DNA from: Clostridia bacterium
Lineage (GTDB): Bacteria; Bacillota; Clostridia; Christensenellales; Borkfalkiaceae
Length of the DNA stretch: 64,000 nucleotides
Assembly: GCA_017465145.1 (NCBI GenBank)
Contig: JAFTWU010000017.1
Coordinates: forward strand, 183,313 to 247,312
Direction: 5' to 3'
A model generated the notes under the pieces. The model had not been told where the DNA came from, made no database searches, and saw only the letters and a list, made by a program, of their open reading frames with translations. The position numbers and the translations under genes were made by a program. Positions 35,883 to 44,864 of the stretch are shown here, in pieces. Numbering within the stretch: the stretch's first letter is position 1; each line of letters opens with the position of its first letter.

Positions 35883-38336
35883 TTATTTGTTAATATTTAA
35901 CGTTTCAATAGATTCTTCACGCATTTTATACTTAAGAATCTTGCCTGCAGCATTCATTGGGAATTCCTTAACGAAAATAAAGTATCTTGGAACTTTATGC
36001 TTTGCCATATGGGCGTTACCATATTCGCGCATTTCGTTTTCATCTGCCGTTTCGCCTTTCTTAAGAATTATCCAAGCGCACGCTTCTTCGCCGTATCTTT
36101 GGTCAGGCACGCCAACCACTTGAACGTCGCGGACTTTAGCGTTAGTCAAATAGAATTCTTCAATTTCTCTAGGATACAAGTTTTCGCCACCACGAATAAT
36201 CATATCCTTTAACCTACCCGTTACCTTATAGTAACCGTCGGGTGTGCGACAACAAATATCACCACTATGTAACCAACCTTCAGCATCAATCGTTTGTTCG
36301 GTTGCTTTTGGCATTTTGTAATAGCCTTTCATAATGTTGTAACCGCGTGCAACGAATTCACCGTTTTGACCGTCGGGAAGTTCTTCACCCGTTTCGGGGT
36401 CGATAATTTTACATTCAACACCAGGGAAAGCGCTACCAACAGTTTCTACACGGTGGTCAATATCTTCGTTAACTTCGCCCATAGTACAACCGGGAGATGC
36501 TTCCGTTTGACCGTAAACGCTTAAAATTTCTTTCATATTCATTTCAGCGGCGGCACGGCGCATCAAATCGGGCGGACAGTTTGCACCTGCCATAATACCC
36601 GTGCGCATATGTGAAAAATCAGTTTTTGCAAAATCTGCGTGTGCAAACATTGCGATAAACATAGTGGGAACGCCGTTAAAACAAGTGATTTTTTCATCGT
36701 TAATACAAGCAAGTGAAGATTTTGGAGAAAAATACGGCATAGGACAAATAGTTCCGCCGTGAGTCATCAAGTTGGTCATTGATAGAACCATTCCAAAACA
36801 ATGGAACATAGGAACTTGAATCATCATTCTATCCGCGGTAGAAATATCCATTCTATCGCCTATAATCTTACCGTTATTAACGATATTTCTGTGAGTAAGC
36901 ATTACGCCCTTGGGGAATCCCGTAGTACCAGAAGTGTATTGCATATTGCAAACGTCGTCTGCTTTAACAAGTGATGCCCTACGACGAACTTCTTCGTTGG
37001 GAACTAGACTAGAACGCTTAACGAAATCGTTCCATTCTAAGCAACCGTCCATATCAAAACCAACGGTTATAACGTTGCGAAGAAAAGGTAACTTTTTAGA
37101 ATAAAGCGGACTGCCTGCTTTAGTGTTTTTAAGTTCGGGGCAAAGTTCTTCAATAATTTCTTTATAATTTGAATCTTTACAACTGTCAATCATAACCAAA
37201 GTATGAGTGTCAGATTGTCTTAAAAGATACTCTGCTTCGTGAATTTTATAAGCGGTGTTAACGGTAACTAAAACTGCACCTATTTTAACGGTTGCCCAAA
37301 AGGTTAAAAACCATTGTGGAACGTTCGTTGCCCAAATTGCAACGTGGTGCCCCGCCTCAACGCCTAAAGAAATAAGCGCAGCGGCAACCCTGTCAACGTC
37401 TTCTCTAAACTGAGAATAGGTTCTAGTATAATCAAGGGTAGTATACTTGAAGGCGTATTGGTCTGGGTATCTAGTTGCCATTTCATCTAAAACTTCTGAA
37501 AAAGTAAGATCTAAAACGTCGTATTTTTTCCAAGGATGAGTACCCGTTTTAGAACGATTATAATAAATTTCATTATCAGCGGGTTTTTCGTCTTTAGATG
37601 AAGTAAAACTCTTAAAATGGGTAAGCAAAATATCGGGGTTTTTAATTTCGCCTGAATCCATTACCGATACGTATCCATCGTAATTTAACGAACGTAAAGC
37701 GTTAACGAAGTCTTTAACGGGCAATTCGCCATCGCCAAGTAAAACGTTTTCGCCATTATATTTATCACCTATTTTAACGTTGCCGATATAGGCGCCAAGC
37801 GTTTGAATAGTTTTATCGGCAGATTCGCCAGCCGTAAAGAAAGTTTCGCGAATATTCCAACATACCTTTAATACCGCGCTACCAAAAACGTTGATAACGT
37901 CTAATACTTTGTCAGTTTTTGCCAAATCACCACAAGTTTCAATTAAAATGGAAACGCCGTAAGATTGTGCAACGTTAATTGCAGGTGCCAACACCTTTTT
38001 AAGCTCTTCAATTTCGGGTAATTTATCAAATTTAATGACAACGCCGTTTGCACGTGCAAGTGCAGCGTATTCAACGTCTTTTATAAGTGCTTCCGTATCG
38101 GTATTTTTAGTAATAATTTGGGGGAATTCGATAACGGAAACGGCTATATTTCTATTTAACAATTTTCTTTTTGCATCAACGTTATTAGATGAGCGGAAAA
38201 TACTGTCGGTATGGGCGGACTTTTCTTCTTTAGCGTTAGAAATTTCTATGCCGTCAAACCCATAAAAGCGGGCAGTATTGCACAAATCGATAAAACTTGA
38301 TGCATTTACAAATTTATCGGAAAAGGAAATTTTCAT
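35883..38336 (-). CDS. Fusion of degenerate xylose-isomerase-like TIM barrel and acyl-CoA synthetase
   Basis: 817 residues. Residues 1 to about 250 form a sugar-phosphate-isomerase-type TIM barrel. Positions that usually bind metal are altered: CWNIRETF where DxxH is common, NVKIGDK where HxKD is common, and VSVMDSG where Glu is usual. Residues of about 265-817 are a complete ANL-family ligase with P-loop YTSGTTGFPKGV (near 465), YGQTEAS, GWLHSGD, RGGENLYPREIE and the catalytic Lys in GKILK. The ligase should make an acyl-CoA via acyl-AMP; context suggests short branched acids. The two domains are in one continuous frame with no internal ribosome-binding site noticed. Confidence 0.85.
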   Translation of the reverse strand: MKISFSDKFVNASSFIDLCNTARFYGFDGIEISNAKEEKSAHTDSIFRSSNNVDAKRKLLNRNIAVSVIEFPQIITKNTDTEALIKDVEYAALARANGVVIKFDKLPEIEELKKVLAPAINVAQSYGVSILIETCGDLAKTDKVLDVINVFGSAVLKVCWNIRETFFTAGESADKTIQTLGAYIGNVKIGDKYNGENVLLGDGELPVKDFVNALRSLNYDGYVSVMDSGEIKNPDILLTHFKSFTSSKDEKPADNEIYYNRSKTGTHPWKKYDVLDLTFSEVLDEMATRYPDQYAFKYTTLDYTRTYSQFREDVDRVAAALISLGVEAGHHVAIWATNVPQWFLTFWATVKIGAVLVTVNTAYKIHEAEYLLRQSDTHTLVMIDSCKDSNYKEIIEELCPELKNTKAGSPLYSKKLPFLRNVITVGFDMDGCLEWNDFVKRSSLVPNEEVRRRASLVKADDVCNMQYTSGTTGFPKGVMLTHRNIVNNGKIIGDRMDISTADRMMIQVPMFHCFGMVLSMTNLMTHGGTICPMPYFSPKSSLACINDEKITCFNGVPTMFIAMFAHADFAKTDFSHMRTGIMAGANCPPDLMRRAAAEMNMKEILSVYGQTEASPGCTMGEVNEDIDHRVETVGSAFPGVECKIIDPETGEELPDGQNGEFVARGYNIMKGYYKMPKATEQTIDAEGWLHSGDICCRTPDGYYKVTGRLKDMIIRGGENLYPREIEEFYLTNAKVRDVQVVGVPDQRYGEEACAWIILKKGETADENEMREYGNAHMAKHKVPRYFIFVKEFPMNAAGKILKYKMREESIETLNINK

Positions 38337-38338
38337 TT

Positions 38339-39724
38339 TTATTTACCTTCGTACACAATTTTGTTAAGAGCGTTAATATACGCGCGGATACAAGCGCCGA
38401 TAATATCGGTTGAAACACCGTTACCGGGATAAAGTTTGCCGTCTGCACGTAAACGGATAATAGACGAACCAACTGCGCCCCTGCCCTTTGTTACTGCTTG
38501 AACTTGGAATTCATCAAGTTCATAGTGATGCCCTATAATTTGTTCGATAGCGTGGAAAGCCGCGTCGATAGGACCGTCGCCCGTAGAAACGCCGGTAAAT
38601 TTTTCACCGTCTTTTTCTAAAGTAACGTTTGCGGTTGCGGGAATAATGTTACCGCTGTTAACCACGTAGTTAACCAAATGATAGGTTGAAGGTACTTGCA
38701 TAGCCGTAGTTGCAATAACGGCTTCAAGTTCTTTAATGTCAATGCTTTCTTTCTTAACGGTTAACCTTTTAACTTCGTCGTAAACCTTGCCAAAATCGTC
38801 GTCAGAAAGGTCGTAGCCCAACTTTTTAGTAATTGCTACGATATCTTTTAGAGTTGCATCTGCTTTAATAGAACCACTTGCGGAAATAGTCTTTACACCG
38901 TCTTCCGTTTCAGGTGCGTTTGCAGATAAAATTGCAACGATATCGTTAGAAATGGTATTTGCCTTTGTGGAATCAATACCGCATTCAACGTTTAGAGCAA
39001 ACTTTTTCGTTTGAATTAATTTTGAAAGTGCAGAAATAGAAACGCCGTTAGAAATTGAAGACGTTTTAACACCGTCAGCGCCCGCCTTAATTGCTTCAAG
39101 CACGTTAGAAACCGCCATACCTAAAGCGTTAGATGATTGAACGAATACTTTAATATCGCAAACGGATTTAATCTTTTTAACGATATTAGCGTAATCTTCG
39201 GGCAACGCTTCGCCCGCATCGTCAGAAATAGTAATAGAGCATGCACCTGCTTCATACGCAGATTTAGCACAAGCTTCAATAAAGCATTCTTCTGCTCTGA
39301 AAGAATCTTTTGCAACGAACTCTACACATTTACAATACTTTTTTGCCATTGAAACTAGTTCAACGATTTTATTAAGCATTGCGGGTGCTTTTAAATGGAA
39401 GAAATATTCCATTTGTGCCGTTGAAACGGGCATTACCACTTGTAAACCGAATTTTTCTGCACCGCTAACGCAATTAATTGCTTTTTGTAAACTTTCCGCT
39501 GAATCTCCAACGGGAATTTTAACCTTTGCATTTTTGATAGATGACGCGATAGTACGATAGATTACTTCGTCTTCTTTAGCGTTAGATAGCGCGGGCAATT
39601 CGATAGCGTTAACTAGTGATAAATCTAGTTTTTCTGCAACCGATAGTCTTTCCCTAAAAGTAACGGAAAGGTCTTGCGCGTAAACGTCATTTAACGTTGT
39701 GTCTGATACGATAATCTTTTTCAT
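38339..39724 (-). CDS. LeuA-like protein with altered catalytic site (2-isopropylmalate synthase family)
   Basis: 461 residues with the two-part IPMS layout: a DRE-TIM barrel at about 1-290 and a LeuA allosteric domain at about 345-455 (FTGVSTGDGPIDAAFHAIEQ). The usual DTTLRDGEQ reads DTTLNDVYA (residues 8-16), losing the catalytic Arg. The zinc-binding HxH of VHCHNDLG reads VQSSNALG (near 195-201). It is therefore unlikely to be a normal isopropylmalate synthase, but the leucine-sensing domain is well preserved. AAGGAG lies before the ATG. It is the first gene of an operon headed by tandem T-boxes. Confidence 0.82.
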   Translation of the reverse strand: MKKIIVSDTTLNDVYAQDLSVTFRERLSVAEKLDLSLVNAIELPALSNAKEDEVIYRTIASSIKNAKVKIPVGDSAESLQKAINCVSGAEKFGLQVVMPVSTAQMEYFFHLKAPAMLNKIVELVSMAKKYCKCVEFVAKDSFRAEECFIEACAKSAYEAGACSITISDDAGEALPEDYANIVKKIKSVCDIKVFVQSSNALGMAVSNVLEAIKAGADGVKTSSISNGVSISALSKLIQTKKFALNVECGIDSTKANTISNDIVAILSANAPETEDGVKTISASGSIKADATLKDIVAITKKLGYDLSDDDFGKVYDEVKRLTVKKESIDIKELEAVIATTAMQVPSTYHLVNYVVNSGNIIPATANVTLEKDGEKFTGVSTGDGPIDAAFHAIEQIIGHHYELDEFQVQAVTKGRGAVGSSIIRLRADGKLYPGNGVSTDIIGACIRAYINALNKIVYEGK

Positions 39725-39750
39725 ACCTACATCTCCTTAAAATAGCTACT

Positions 39751-39983
39751 AAATAAAAAATCCCCGACAAAACTGTCAGGGACGATTTTTAACCGTGGTA
39801 CCACCCAGATTATTGCAAAAATGCAATCACTCTTTAAGCAATTTACGATGCTAACCGTAAACGACTAGTAAACGAATACCTTCTTTGTGCCAAATAACGT
39901 AAAAAGTTGTTTTAGCAAAAACCAAAAACTTAATCTGTTTATACGCCAAATGCCCAGTTTTGTACATATAGTAACTATTATAT
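39751..39983 (-). promoter_or_regulatory. T-box leader 1, stem I not recognisable
   Basis: The antiterminator motif GGGTGGTACCACGG (39806-39793) is preceded by a stem III-like hairpin (ATTGCA/TGCAAT). A terminator follows (39782-39751, CCCTGACA/TGTCGGGG with T-run), 27 bases before the LeuA-like ATG. The upstream 150 bases lack the AGAGAG and GGTTGGTG elements of a standard stem I, so the specifier codon cannot be read. Confidence 0.8.
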
Positions 39984-39989
39984 AATTAC

Positions 39990-40018
39990 ATTATATATAC
40001 ACCATAAAATAAAGTCAA
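39990..40018 (-). promoter_or_regulatory. Sigma-A promoter between the two T-boxes
   Basis: TTGACT (40018-40013), 17-base spacer, TATAAT (39995-39990). It would start an RNA containing only T-box 1. Confidence 0.75.
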
Positions 40019-40064
40019 GCAAATAAGGGTGTGTATGGGGTGTTTTAACGCCTTTTTGCTTATT

Positions 40065-40333
40065 AAAAACAAAAAAGCCCCGACGAATTCGTCAGGACGA
40101 TAAATATACCGTGGTACCACCCGATTTGTTGCTAAAGTTAGCAACCACTTATTTGCTTTTAACGGGACAAACCGTAAACAGTTACTAAGCCACCTAAAGT
40201 TAATATTAAAGGTAAAATTGTTCGCCGTTTCCGCTCCGGAATGAGTAACGAAATATCCGCTTATTGACTTGCACCAACCGTCAACTCTCTGAAAGCATCA
40301 AAACCGTCTGTTTCCATCAACGCGTTTTATTTT
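40065..40333 (-). promoter_or_regulatory. T-box leader 2, probable leucine (CUC) specifier
   Basis: Complete T-box: AGAGAG bulge and GGTTGGTG apical loop in stem I, specifier region TTACTCATTCC where CTC is followed by A and a TTCC that can pair with the GGAA of the 5' arm, stem III (GTTGCTAA/TTAGCAAC), T-box GGGTGGTACCACGG (40122-40109), and terminator TCCTGACG/CGTCGGGG plus T-run (40099-40065). The leucine reading is by eye. Confidence 0.85.
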
Positions 40334-40339
40334 TTCTTA

Positions 40340-40369
40340 ATTATAGTTCAGTAAAAATTAAATTGTCAA
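40340..40369 (-). promoter_or_regulatory. Sigma-A promoter of the tandem T-box operon
   Basis: TTGACA (40369-40364), 18-base spacer, TATAAT (40345-40340). It lies directly downstream of the amidohydrolase gene. Confidence 0.78.
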
Positions 40370-40387
40370 GTAAATGACAAGGTTTTT

Positions 40388-41179
40388 TTAAATTTTTAAC
40401 AATTTTTTTATATTGCCAAATAGTATCATTTCCCTTTCTTTTTCAGTTAGGGGAATTTGATTAAAACGCGCCAATTCTTCTTCAGCGTCCCACATAGGAA
40501 AGTCAGTGGCAAAAAAGAATTTATCGGCGCCAAGCATATCGATAATTTCCCTTGCCCTTTCGCTTGATATAAAAGGAAGAGAAGAACAAGTATCAAAATA
40601 TACGTTGTTTAATCCTTTATACATATACGCATCATCCCAACAACGATACCCGCCAAAATGTGCGGAAATAAAGGTAACGTTAGGGTATTTTTTTGCCATT
40701 GCGACTAAACGCGCGGGCTTAGAATATTCGTATCTATCGTCGCCAACGTGCAACAAAATAGGCAACCTATCCCCTATAATTTTATAAAACTTTTGAACGT
40801 TTTCCCCGTCGATATAAAACTTTTGAAAATCGGGGTGAAGTTTAACACCCTTAAAGCCGTTTTCTATAGCCCAAGAAACTTCTTCTTCAATTTCTTCTTC
40901 AGTTAAATCTTCGTGAAGAGTCATAAATCCTATAAATTCTTTATGAGTATCAAAAGCATTTTTTATAAATTGATTAATAGAGCGTACTTGGTGCGCGGTT
41001 GTTGCAACTGAGTGCACTAAATATCCGGTTACACCCGCCCTTTTTCCATCTGCTAAAAGGCTTTCAACCGTGCCAGCGTCTTTAGACATATCTAGATTAT
41101 AGAATTCACCTATAACGTGAGTTGCCTTTTGAGCAATTTTATCGGGATAAATATGTGCGTGAGCGTTGATGATTTCCAT
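40388..41179 (-). CDS. Amidohydrolase-family TIM-barrel hydrolase
   Basis: 263 residues of the metal-dependent hydrolase superfamily (amidohydrolase-2-like). It has the N-terminal metal site NAHAHIYP, FKGVKLHPDF with the barrel Lys/His, LLHVGD, SAHFGG and the catalytic Asp in FATDFPMWD. The family includes decarboxylases and lactone hydrolases; the substrate is unknown. It lies upstream of the T-box operon with its own transcript and is not controlled by the T-boxes. Confidence 0.86.
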   Translation of the reverse strand: MEIINAHAHIYPDKIAQKATHVIGEFYNLDMSKDAGTVESLLADGKRAGVTGYLVHSVATTAHQVRSINQFIKNAFDTHKEFIGFMTLHEDLTEEEIEEEVSWAIENGFKGVKLHPDFQKFYIDGENVQKFYKIIGDRLPILLHVGDDRYEYSKPARLVAMAKKYPNVTFISAHFGGYRCWDDAYMYKGLNNVYFDTCSSLPFISSERAREIIDMLGADKFFFATDFPMWDAEEELARFNQIPLTEKEREMILFGNIKKLLKI

Positions 41180-41280
41180 AAGCGTTTCCTTTGTTAATTC
41201 CAGTAAGAGTTTAGCACAAATTATTTATAAAAATCAACTAAATAAAAAAGGCAAAATCACATTTTTAGTAACTTTACCTT

Positions 41281-41727
41281 TTAATCTTCTTTAACATATC
41301 TTTTTAAATAGGATAAATCTAATTTCCACTCGCTAATTTTATTTCGCCTTATATGTTCTTCGTTGGCTTTCCCAAGCGCGCGAATATAGTCTGCATAAGT
41401 GCATTTATTGACCTTTATAAAGTGATTTTCCGCACGGATTATATCCCCTTTAAGTTGAGTTCTGCCTATGTGTATAACGCTATGACAATCGTGGCAAATT
41501 GATATTATATCTTCTAGTTTTTGCGTTGCCGTTTCTTCGTTATAAGACCAACGTTCATGCGCTTCTAAACGCTTTGCTTGGCGACCGCAAATCATACACT
41601 TTCCGCCTGAGCGTTCCTTTGCTTCCGCCCGAAGAAAATCCCATTGTTTTTTTGATAAAATGGTGCGGAGATTAGAATACCAACACCCGTCTGGCACAAG
41701 TTCAAAGTTTAATTTATATTTTTCCAT
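41281..41727 (-). CDS. HNH-type nuclease-fold protein
   Basis: 148 residues. CMICGR near residue 45 and ICHDCHSVIHIGR near 77-89 form the two zinc knuckles. The intervening LEAHERWSYNEE supplies the first HNH His. The overall pattern is a small HNH endonuclease. It lies nine bases after the SbcC-like gene in the same orientation, so it may share that operon and act in DNA processing. Confidence 0.8.
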   Translation of the reverse strand: MEKYKLNFELVPDGCWYSNLRTILSKKQWDFLRAEAKERSGGKCMICGRQAKRLEAHERWSYNEETATQKLEDIISICHDCHSVIHIGRTQLKGDIIRAENHFIKVNKCTYADYIRALGKANEEHIRRNKISEWKLDLSYLKRYVKED

Positions 41728-41735
41728 TTATTCCA

Positions 41736-43724
41736 TTAAACCGTCCTTGAAGTGTGGCATACCAAATATAAAATTTGGTATTCTTTAGATAATTTTTCAA
41801 TAACCGCAAGCGCCGATTTAAGATTTTTATCGTCTAAATTATTAAACGGGTCGTCTAAAATTATAAAGGGTTTTTCTTTGGTAAATAAAACGTCGATAAG
41901 AGAAAATCTTTTGCAAAGTTCAAAGATGTTTTTATACCCTTCACTATAGAATTCAGGCGAAGTTGAAAGTCCGTTTTCTTCTAGCGAAACATTTAAATCA
42001 ACGTCAATATTCCCCTTACGTTTTCCATCGGTAAGCGTTGATAAATACCTGTCAAAACTCTCTTGTAACGGCATACGATATTTACGCTTAAGATTATCAT
42101 CGGCAAGGGTTAAATAGTTGATTGTTAAATTAAAAATTCTATACCTTTCTTCAAGAGCAGAAAGTTTTTCATTTCTTAAATCGCGTTCTTCTGTTAATTC
42201 GGTATATCTACCGACCATATTTTCATAGCGTTCTATTTGTGTGCGCAAAGCAGCAAGTTCATCGGCCTTTTGCCTATAAATAGCGTTAATTTTATTAAGT
42301 TCTTGGCGAAGGTCGGTTGTGCTTATAAAATTAACGTCTTCTACCTTTAAGTCTGGGTCTTCTTTAAGCTTAATAATCTCAGCGTGAAGAAGGTCAACTT
42401 CGGCGGAAATTTGCCCCTTTTCTTGTAGAGCGCGTTTAATTTTTTCTAGTGCCAAATAATAGTTATCAACGGGAACGGAAAACTTAACGAAAAATTCGTT
42501 AATAACCCCGTTCAAATCGTTTATACGATTTTCAATTTGCGCAATTTTTTGTTGTTGAATAGATAACGTGTCGTCTTGTTTAGGCTGTTTTTTCGGTTTT
42601 ACTTTTAAAATAATTCCTGCAACCAAAAAAAACACACCTATGCCAAATGCAATGAAAGAAACTATAAGTTCAAAAGCGATAAATACGCAACCTACAGTAA
42701 GTAACGCAATAGATAAAATGAACAAAATTAGCGCATATGGAGTTTTAGACTTCTTATTATTTTGCGTAGAAACTGATAAGGCTTCTAAAGTAGATTTTAA
42801 GGCAATTTTTTCAACGTTTAACCTTTCAAGTTCAGTAATAGAATTTGATACGTTTGAAATTTGCTCGATATTTACTTCCGCTCCATTTAGTACCGCTTGA
42901 ACGTTATCAAGTTTAGTTTTTAATTGTTCCGCACGGAAAATTAAAGAATTAAAGTGTTGTTTTTTTGTTGCAACCGTTTCGGCGCGCGCAGAACTTTCAA
43001 TTTTAGAAGTAAGAACTGACACTTGCTTTGAAAAGCCGTCTACTTCAATCGTTAAATTCTTTTCTTTCTCCTTTAAGTTTTCTAAAATAGTTTCTGATTG
43101 TTCGATATCGCGCAAATTTCTTTCGCAATCGGCAATAGCCTGTTTTTCATCGGCAATATAGCCACGTCCACCCTTACCTTGATATTTGTTCGCATTTGTA
43201 TTCAAACGTGAAACAACCTGTTCAAAATTATTTTCTTCCGCGTTATCACTTACGGCGTTAAATTTTGCCGTTAAAGACGCGTTACTTGTAATTTCAAAAT
43301 CTTTTTGAGATAGATAGGTTGTTGATAAAAAACCGTCTTCGTCAATATCAAAAACTCTGCGCCCTAAATCAAACGTTTCTTTTTGAATTTTCCCCGTATC
43401 TAAATCAGTTAAAATAGCGGTGTCTTCCGATTCTTTAGAACCAAAGAAACGTTCTATCTTAAAACGCCGATTTGCATATTCAAAAATTACGTAACCGCCA
43501 AAAAGCCCCGTGCTGTTCCAAGGGCGATATTTTTTTCTTTCATTATCGGTTATTTTAGATTTTCCCTTACCACTAAGACCGTAAAACATTGCCTTGATAA
43601 AGGTTGCAAGGGTAGTTTTACCAAAGCCGTTTTCTTGATGGATACTATTTAGTCCATCAGTAAAATCATATTCAAAATTTTTAAGCGTTCCAAAGGAAGT
43701 AACGTAACATTTTATAAGTTTCAT
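41736..43724 (-). CDS. SbcC/Rad50-like SMC-type ATPase (YhaN-like)
   Basis: 662 residues. Walker A HQENGFGKTTLATFIKAMF is at about 32-50. Long coiled coils at about 180-290 and 390-540 flank a central hydrophobic hairpin (about 325-375, LILFILSIALLTVGCVF). The C-terminal signature/Walker B is YKNIFELCKRFSLIDVLF...PFIILDDPFNNLD. The membrane hairpin within the coiled coil is the YhaN arrangement rather than classic SbcC. It partners the exonuclease encoded four bases upstream in overlap. Confidence 0.88.
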   Translation of the reverse strand: MKLIKCYVTSFGTLKNFEYDFTDGLNSIHQENGFGKTTLATFIKAMFYGLSGKGKSKITDNERKKYRPWNSTGLFGGYVIFEYANRRFKIERFFGSKESEDTAILTDLDTGKIQKETFDLGRRVFDIDEDGFLSTTYLSQKDFEITSNASLTAKFNAVSDNAEENNFEQVVSRLNTNANKYQGKGGRGYIADEKQAIADCERNLRDIEQSETILENLKEKEKNLTIEVDGFSKQVSVLTSKIESSARAETVATKKQHFNSLIFRAEQLKTKLDNVQAVLNGAEVNIEQISNVSNSITELERLNVEKIALKSTLEALSVSTQNNKKSKTPYALILFILSIALLTVGCVFIAFELIVSFIAFGIGVFFLVAGIILKVKPKKQPKQDDTLSIQQQKIAQIENRINDLNGVINEFFVKFSVPVDNYYLALEKIKRALQEKGQISAEVDLLHAEIIKLKEDPDLKVEDVNFISTTDLRQELNKINAIYRQKADELAALRTQIERYENMVGRYTELTEERDLRNEKLSALEERYRIFNLTINYLTLADDNLKRKYRMPLQESFDRYLSTLTDGKRKGNIDVDLNVSLEENGLSTSPEFYSEGYKNIFELCKRFSLIDVLFTKEKPFIILDDPFNNLDDKNLKSALAVIEKLSKEYQILYLVCHTSRTV

Positions 43725-44806
43725 TCTTCAATCTCCCCTTTTAACGCGTTTAATCCCATTAAAATCACTTTATTTTTATCTTCTTGCGATAATTCGCTTG
43801 ACAATACCGCACGTACAAATTCTCCGCGAACTGATTTATCCGTTGCGAATTCTTCCAAAGAAATTTTTAGGTTAGTTTTATCAACGACTTTTGCAAAGAA
43901 TACAAGTTCGTTAAGGCGCTCTGCAAGTTCAACGGTATCTAAAATAAAATCTGCTTTCCTTTCGCCTGATAAAACGACTTTTAACTGATAATTTTTATTA
44001 TATTTTGCCTTAACGATAGATAAAATTTCTTCTCTAACGTCAAATCCGCTTTCAAAATTAGTAACGGAAAACTCTAATTCAAGGATATTTCTGCAAGCAA
44101 AAGGCTTAAATTTGTATGAAAGTTTATTGTTAACAGTATCAATAAGAACGAAACCTTTTTCGCCCGTTTCATCATAGCCACGACCTTCTGGACAACCACT
44201 ATAAGCGTAAAATCCGCGTTCATCAATTTTACCGTCCATAAAGAAATGGTAGTGACCTAGTGCCAAATAGTCAATGTGTTTATTTTTTAACCTTGGTAAA
44301 CTGATAACTTCTTTACCTTTTTCCAAAGCATAACCTGCTATTTGACCGTGCATACAACATATATTAATTTTATCTTTATCAAGTGATAGCGTATCGTAAA
44401 CTATACTTGTGTTAAGTGCACAAGAGTTAATACCCGTTATCGTAACGTTGTCATATTCAAAACACGTCCATTCATTGCCAAAAACCTTAAAGTTATTAGG
44501 TAGCGTTTCCTTACCGCCTTTTTTTATAAAAGCATCTTCATCGTGATTGCCTGAAAGGTATAAAAAATCAACGTTAGAATATCTTCTAATGCACGACAAA
44601 AGTTGCTTGTAAAGTTTGTCACTTACACGCGTGGTATCAAACATATCGCCTGCAATAATAATTGCTTTAACGCCGTTATTATTTGCAAATTCCGCGATAC
44701 GTTCAAAAGTATGAACGACTTCCGCTTTACGAACTTTGCTTAAATCGGTGGGAAGTCCGTTGATTTTTGAACCTAAATGCAGGTCGGCACAATGAATAAT
44801 TTTCAT
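43721..44806 (-). CDS. SbcD/Mre11-like DNA repair exonuclease (YhaO-like)
   Basis: 361 residues with the Mre11-type phosphoesterase motifs IHCADLHLGS, IIAGDMFD, LSGNHDEDAF, CCMHGQIAG and YLALGHYHFF. It degrades DNA ends in complex with the Rad50-like ATPase that follows. It overlaps that gene by four bases (ATGA). Confidence 0.93.
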   Translation of the reverse strand: MKIIHCADLHLGSKINGLPTDLSKVRKAEVVHTFERIAEFANNNGVKAIIIAGDMFDTTRVSDKLYKQLLSCIRRYSNVDFLYLSGNHDEDAFIKKGGKETLPNNFKVFGNEWTCFEYDNVTITGINSCALNTSIVYDTLSLDKDKINICCMHGQIAGYALEKGKEVISLPRLKNKHIDYLALGHYHFFMDGKIDERGFYAYSGCPEGRGYDETGEKGFVLIDTVNNKLSYKFKPFACRNILELEFSVTNFESGFDVREEILSIVKAKYNKNYQLKVVLSGERKADFILDTVELAERLNELVFFAKVVDKTNLKISLEEFATDKSVRGEFVRAVLSSELSQEDKNKVILMGLNALKGEIEE

Positions 44807-44835
44807 TAATTATTTCCTAATTTTTTCTACTTTTA

Positions 44836-44864
44836 ATTATAATATAATTAACCGAATAAGTAAA
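44836..44864 (-). promoter_or_regulatory. Sigma-A promoter for the SbcCD-like operon
   Basis: TTTACT (44864-44859), 17-base spacer, TATAAT (44841-44836), 30 bases before the ATG. Confidence 0.72.

Noticed and set aside
39721-40387. Possible unannotated genes in the 660-base gap upstream of the LeuA-like gene
   Set aside because: The whole stretch is accounted for by two T-box leaders and their promoters; no coding frame of note.
41220-41280. Terminator after the HNH gene
   Set aside because: Only a weak AAAAGG/CCTTTT pairing with a large loop; not convincing.
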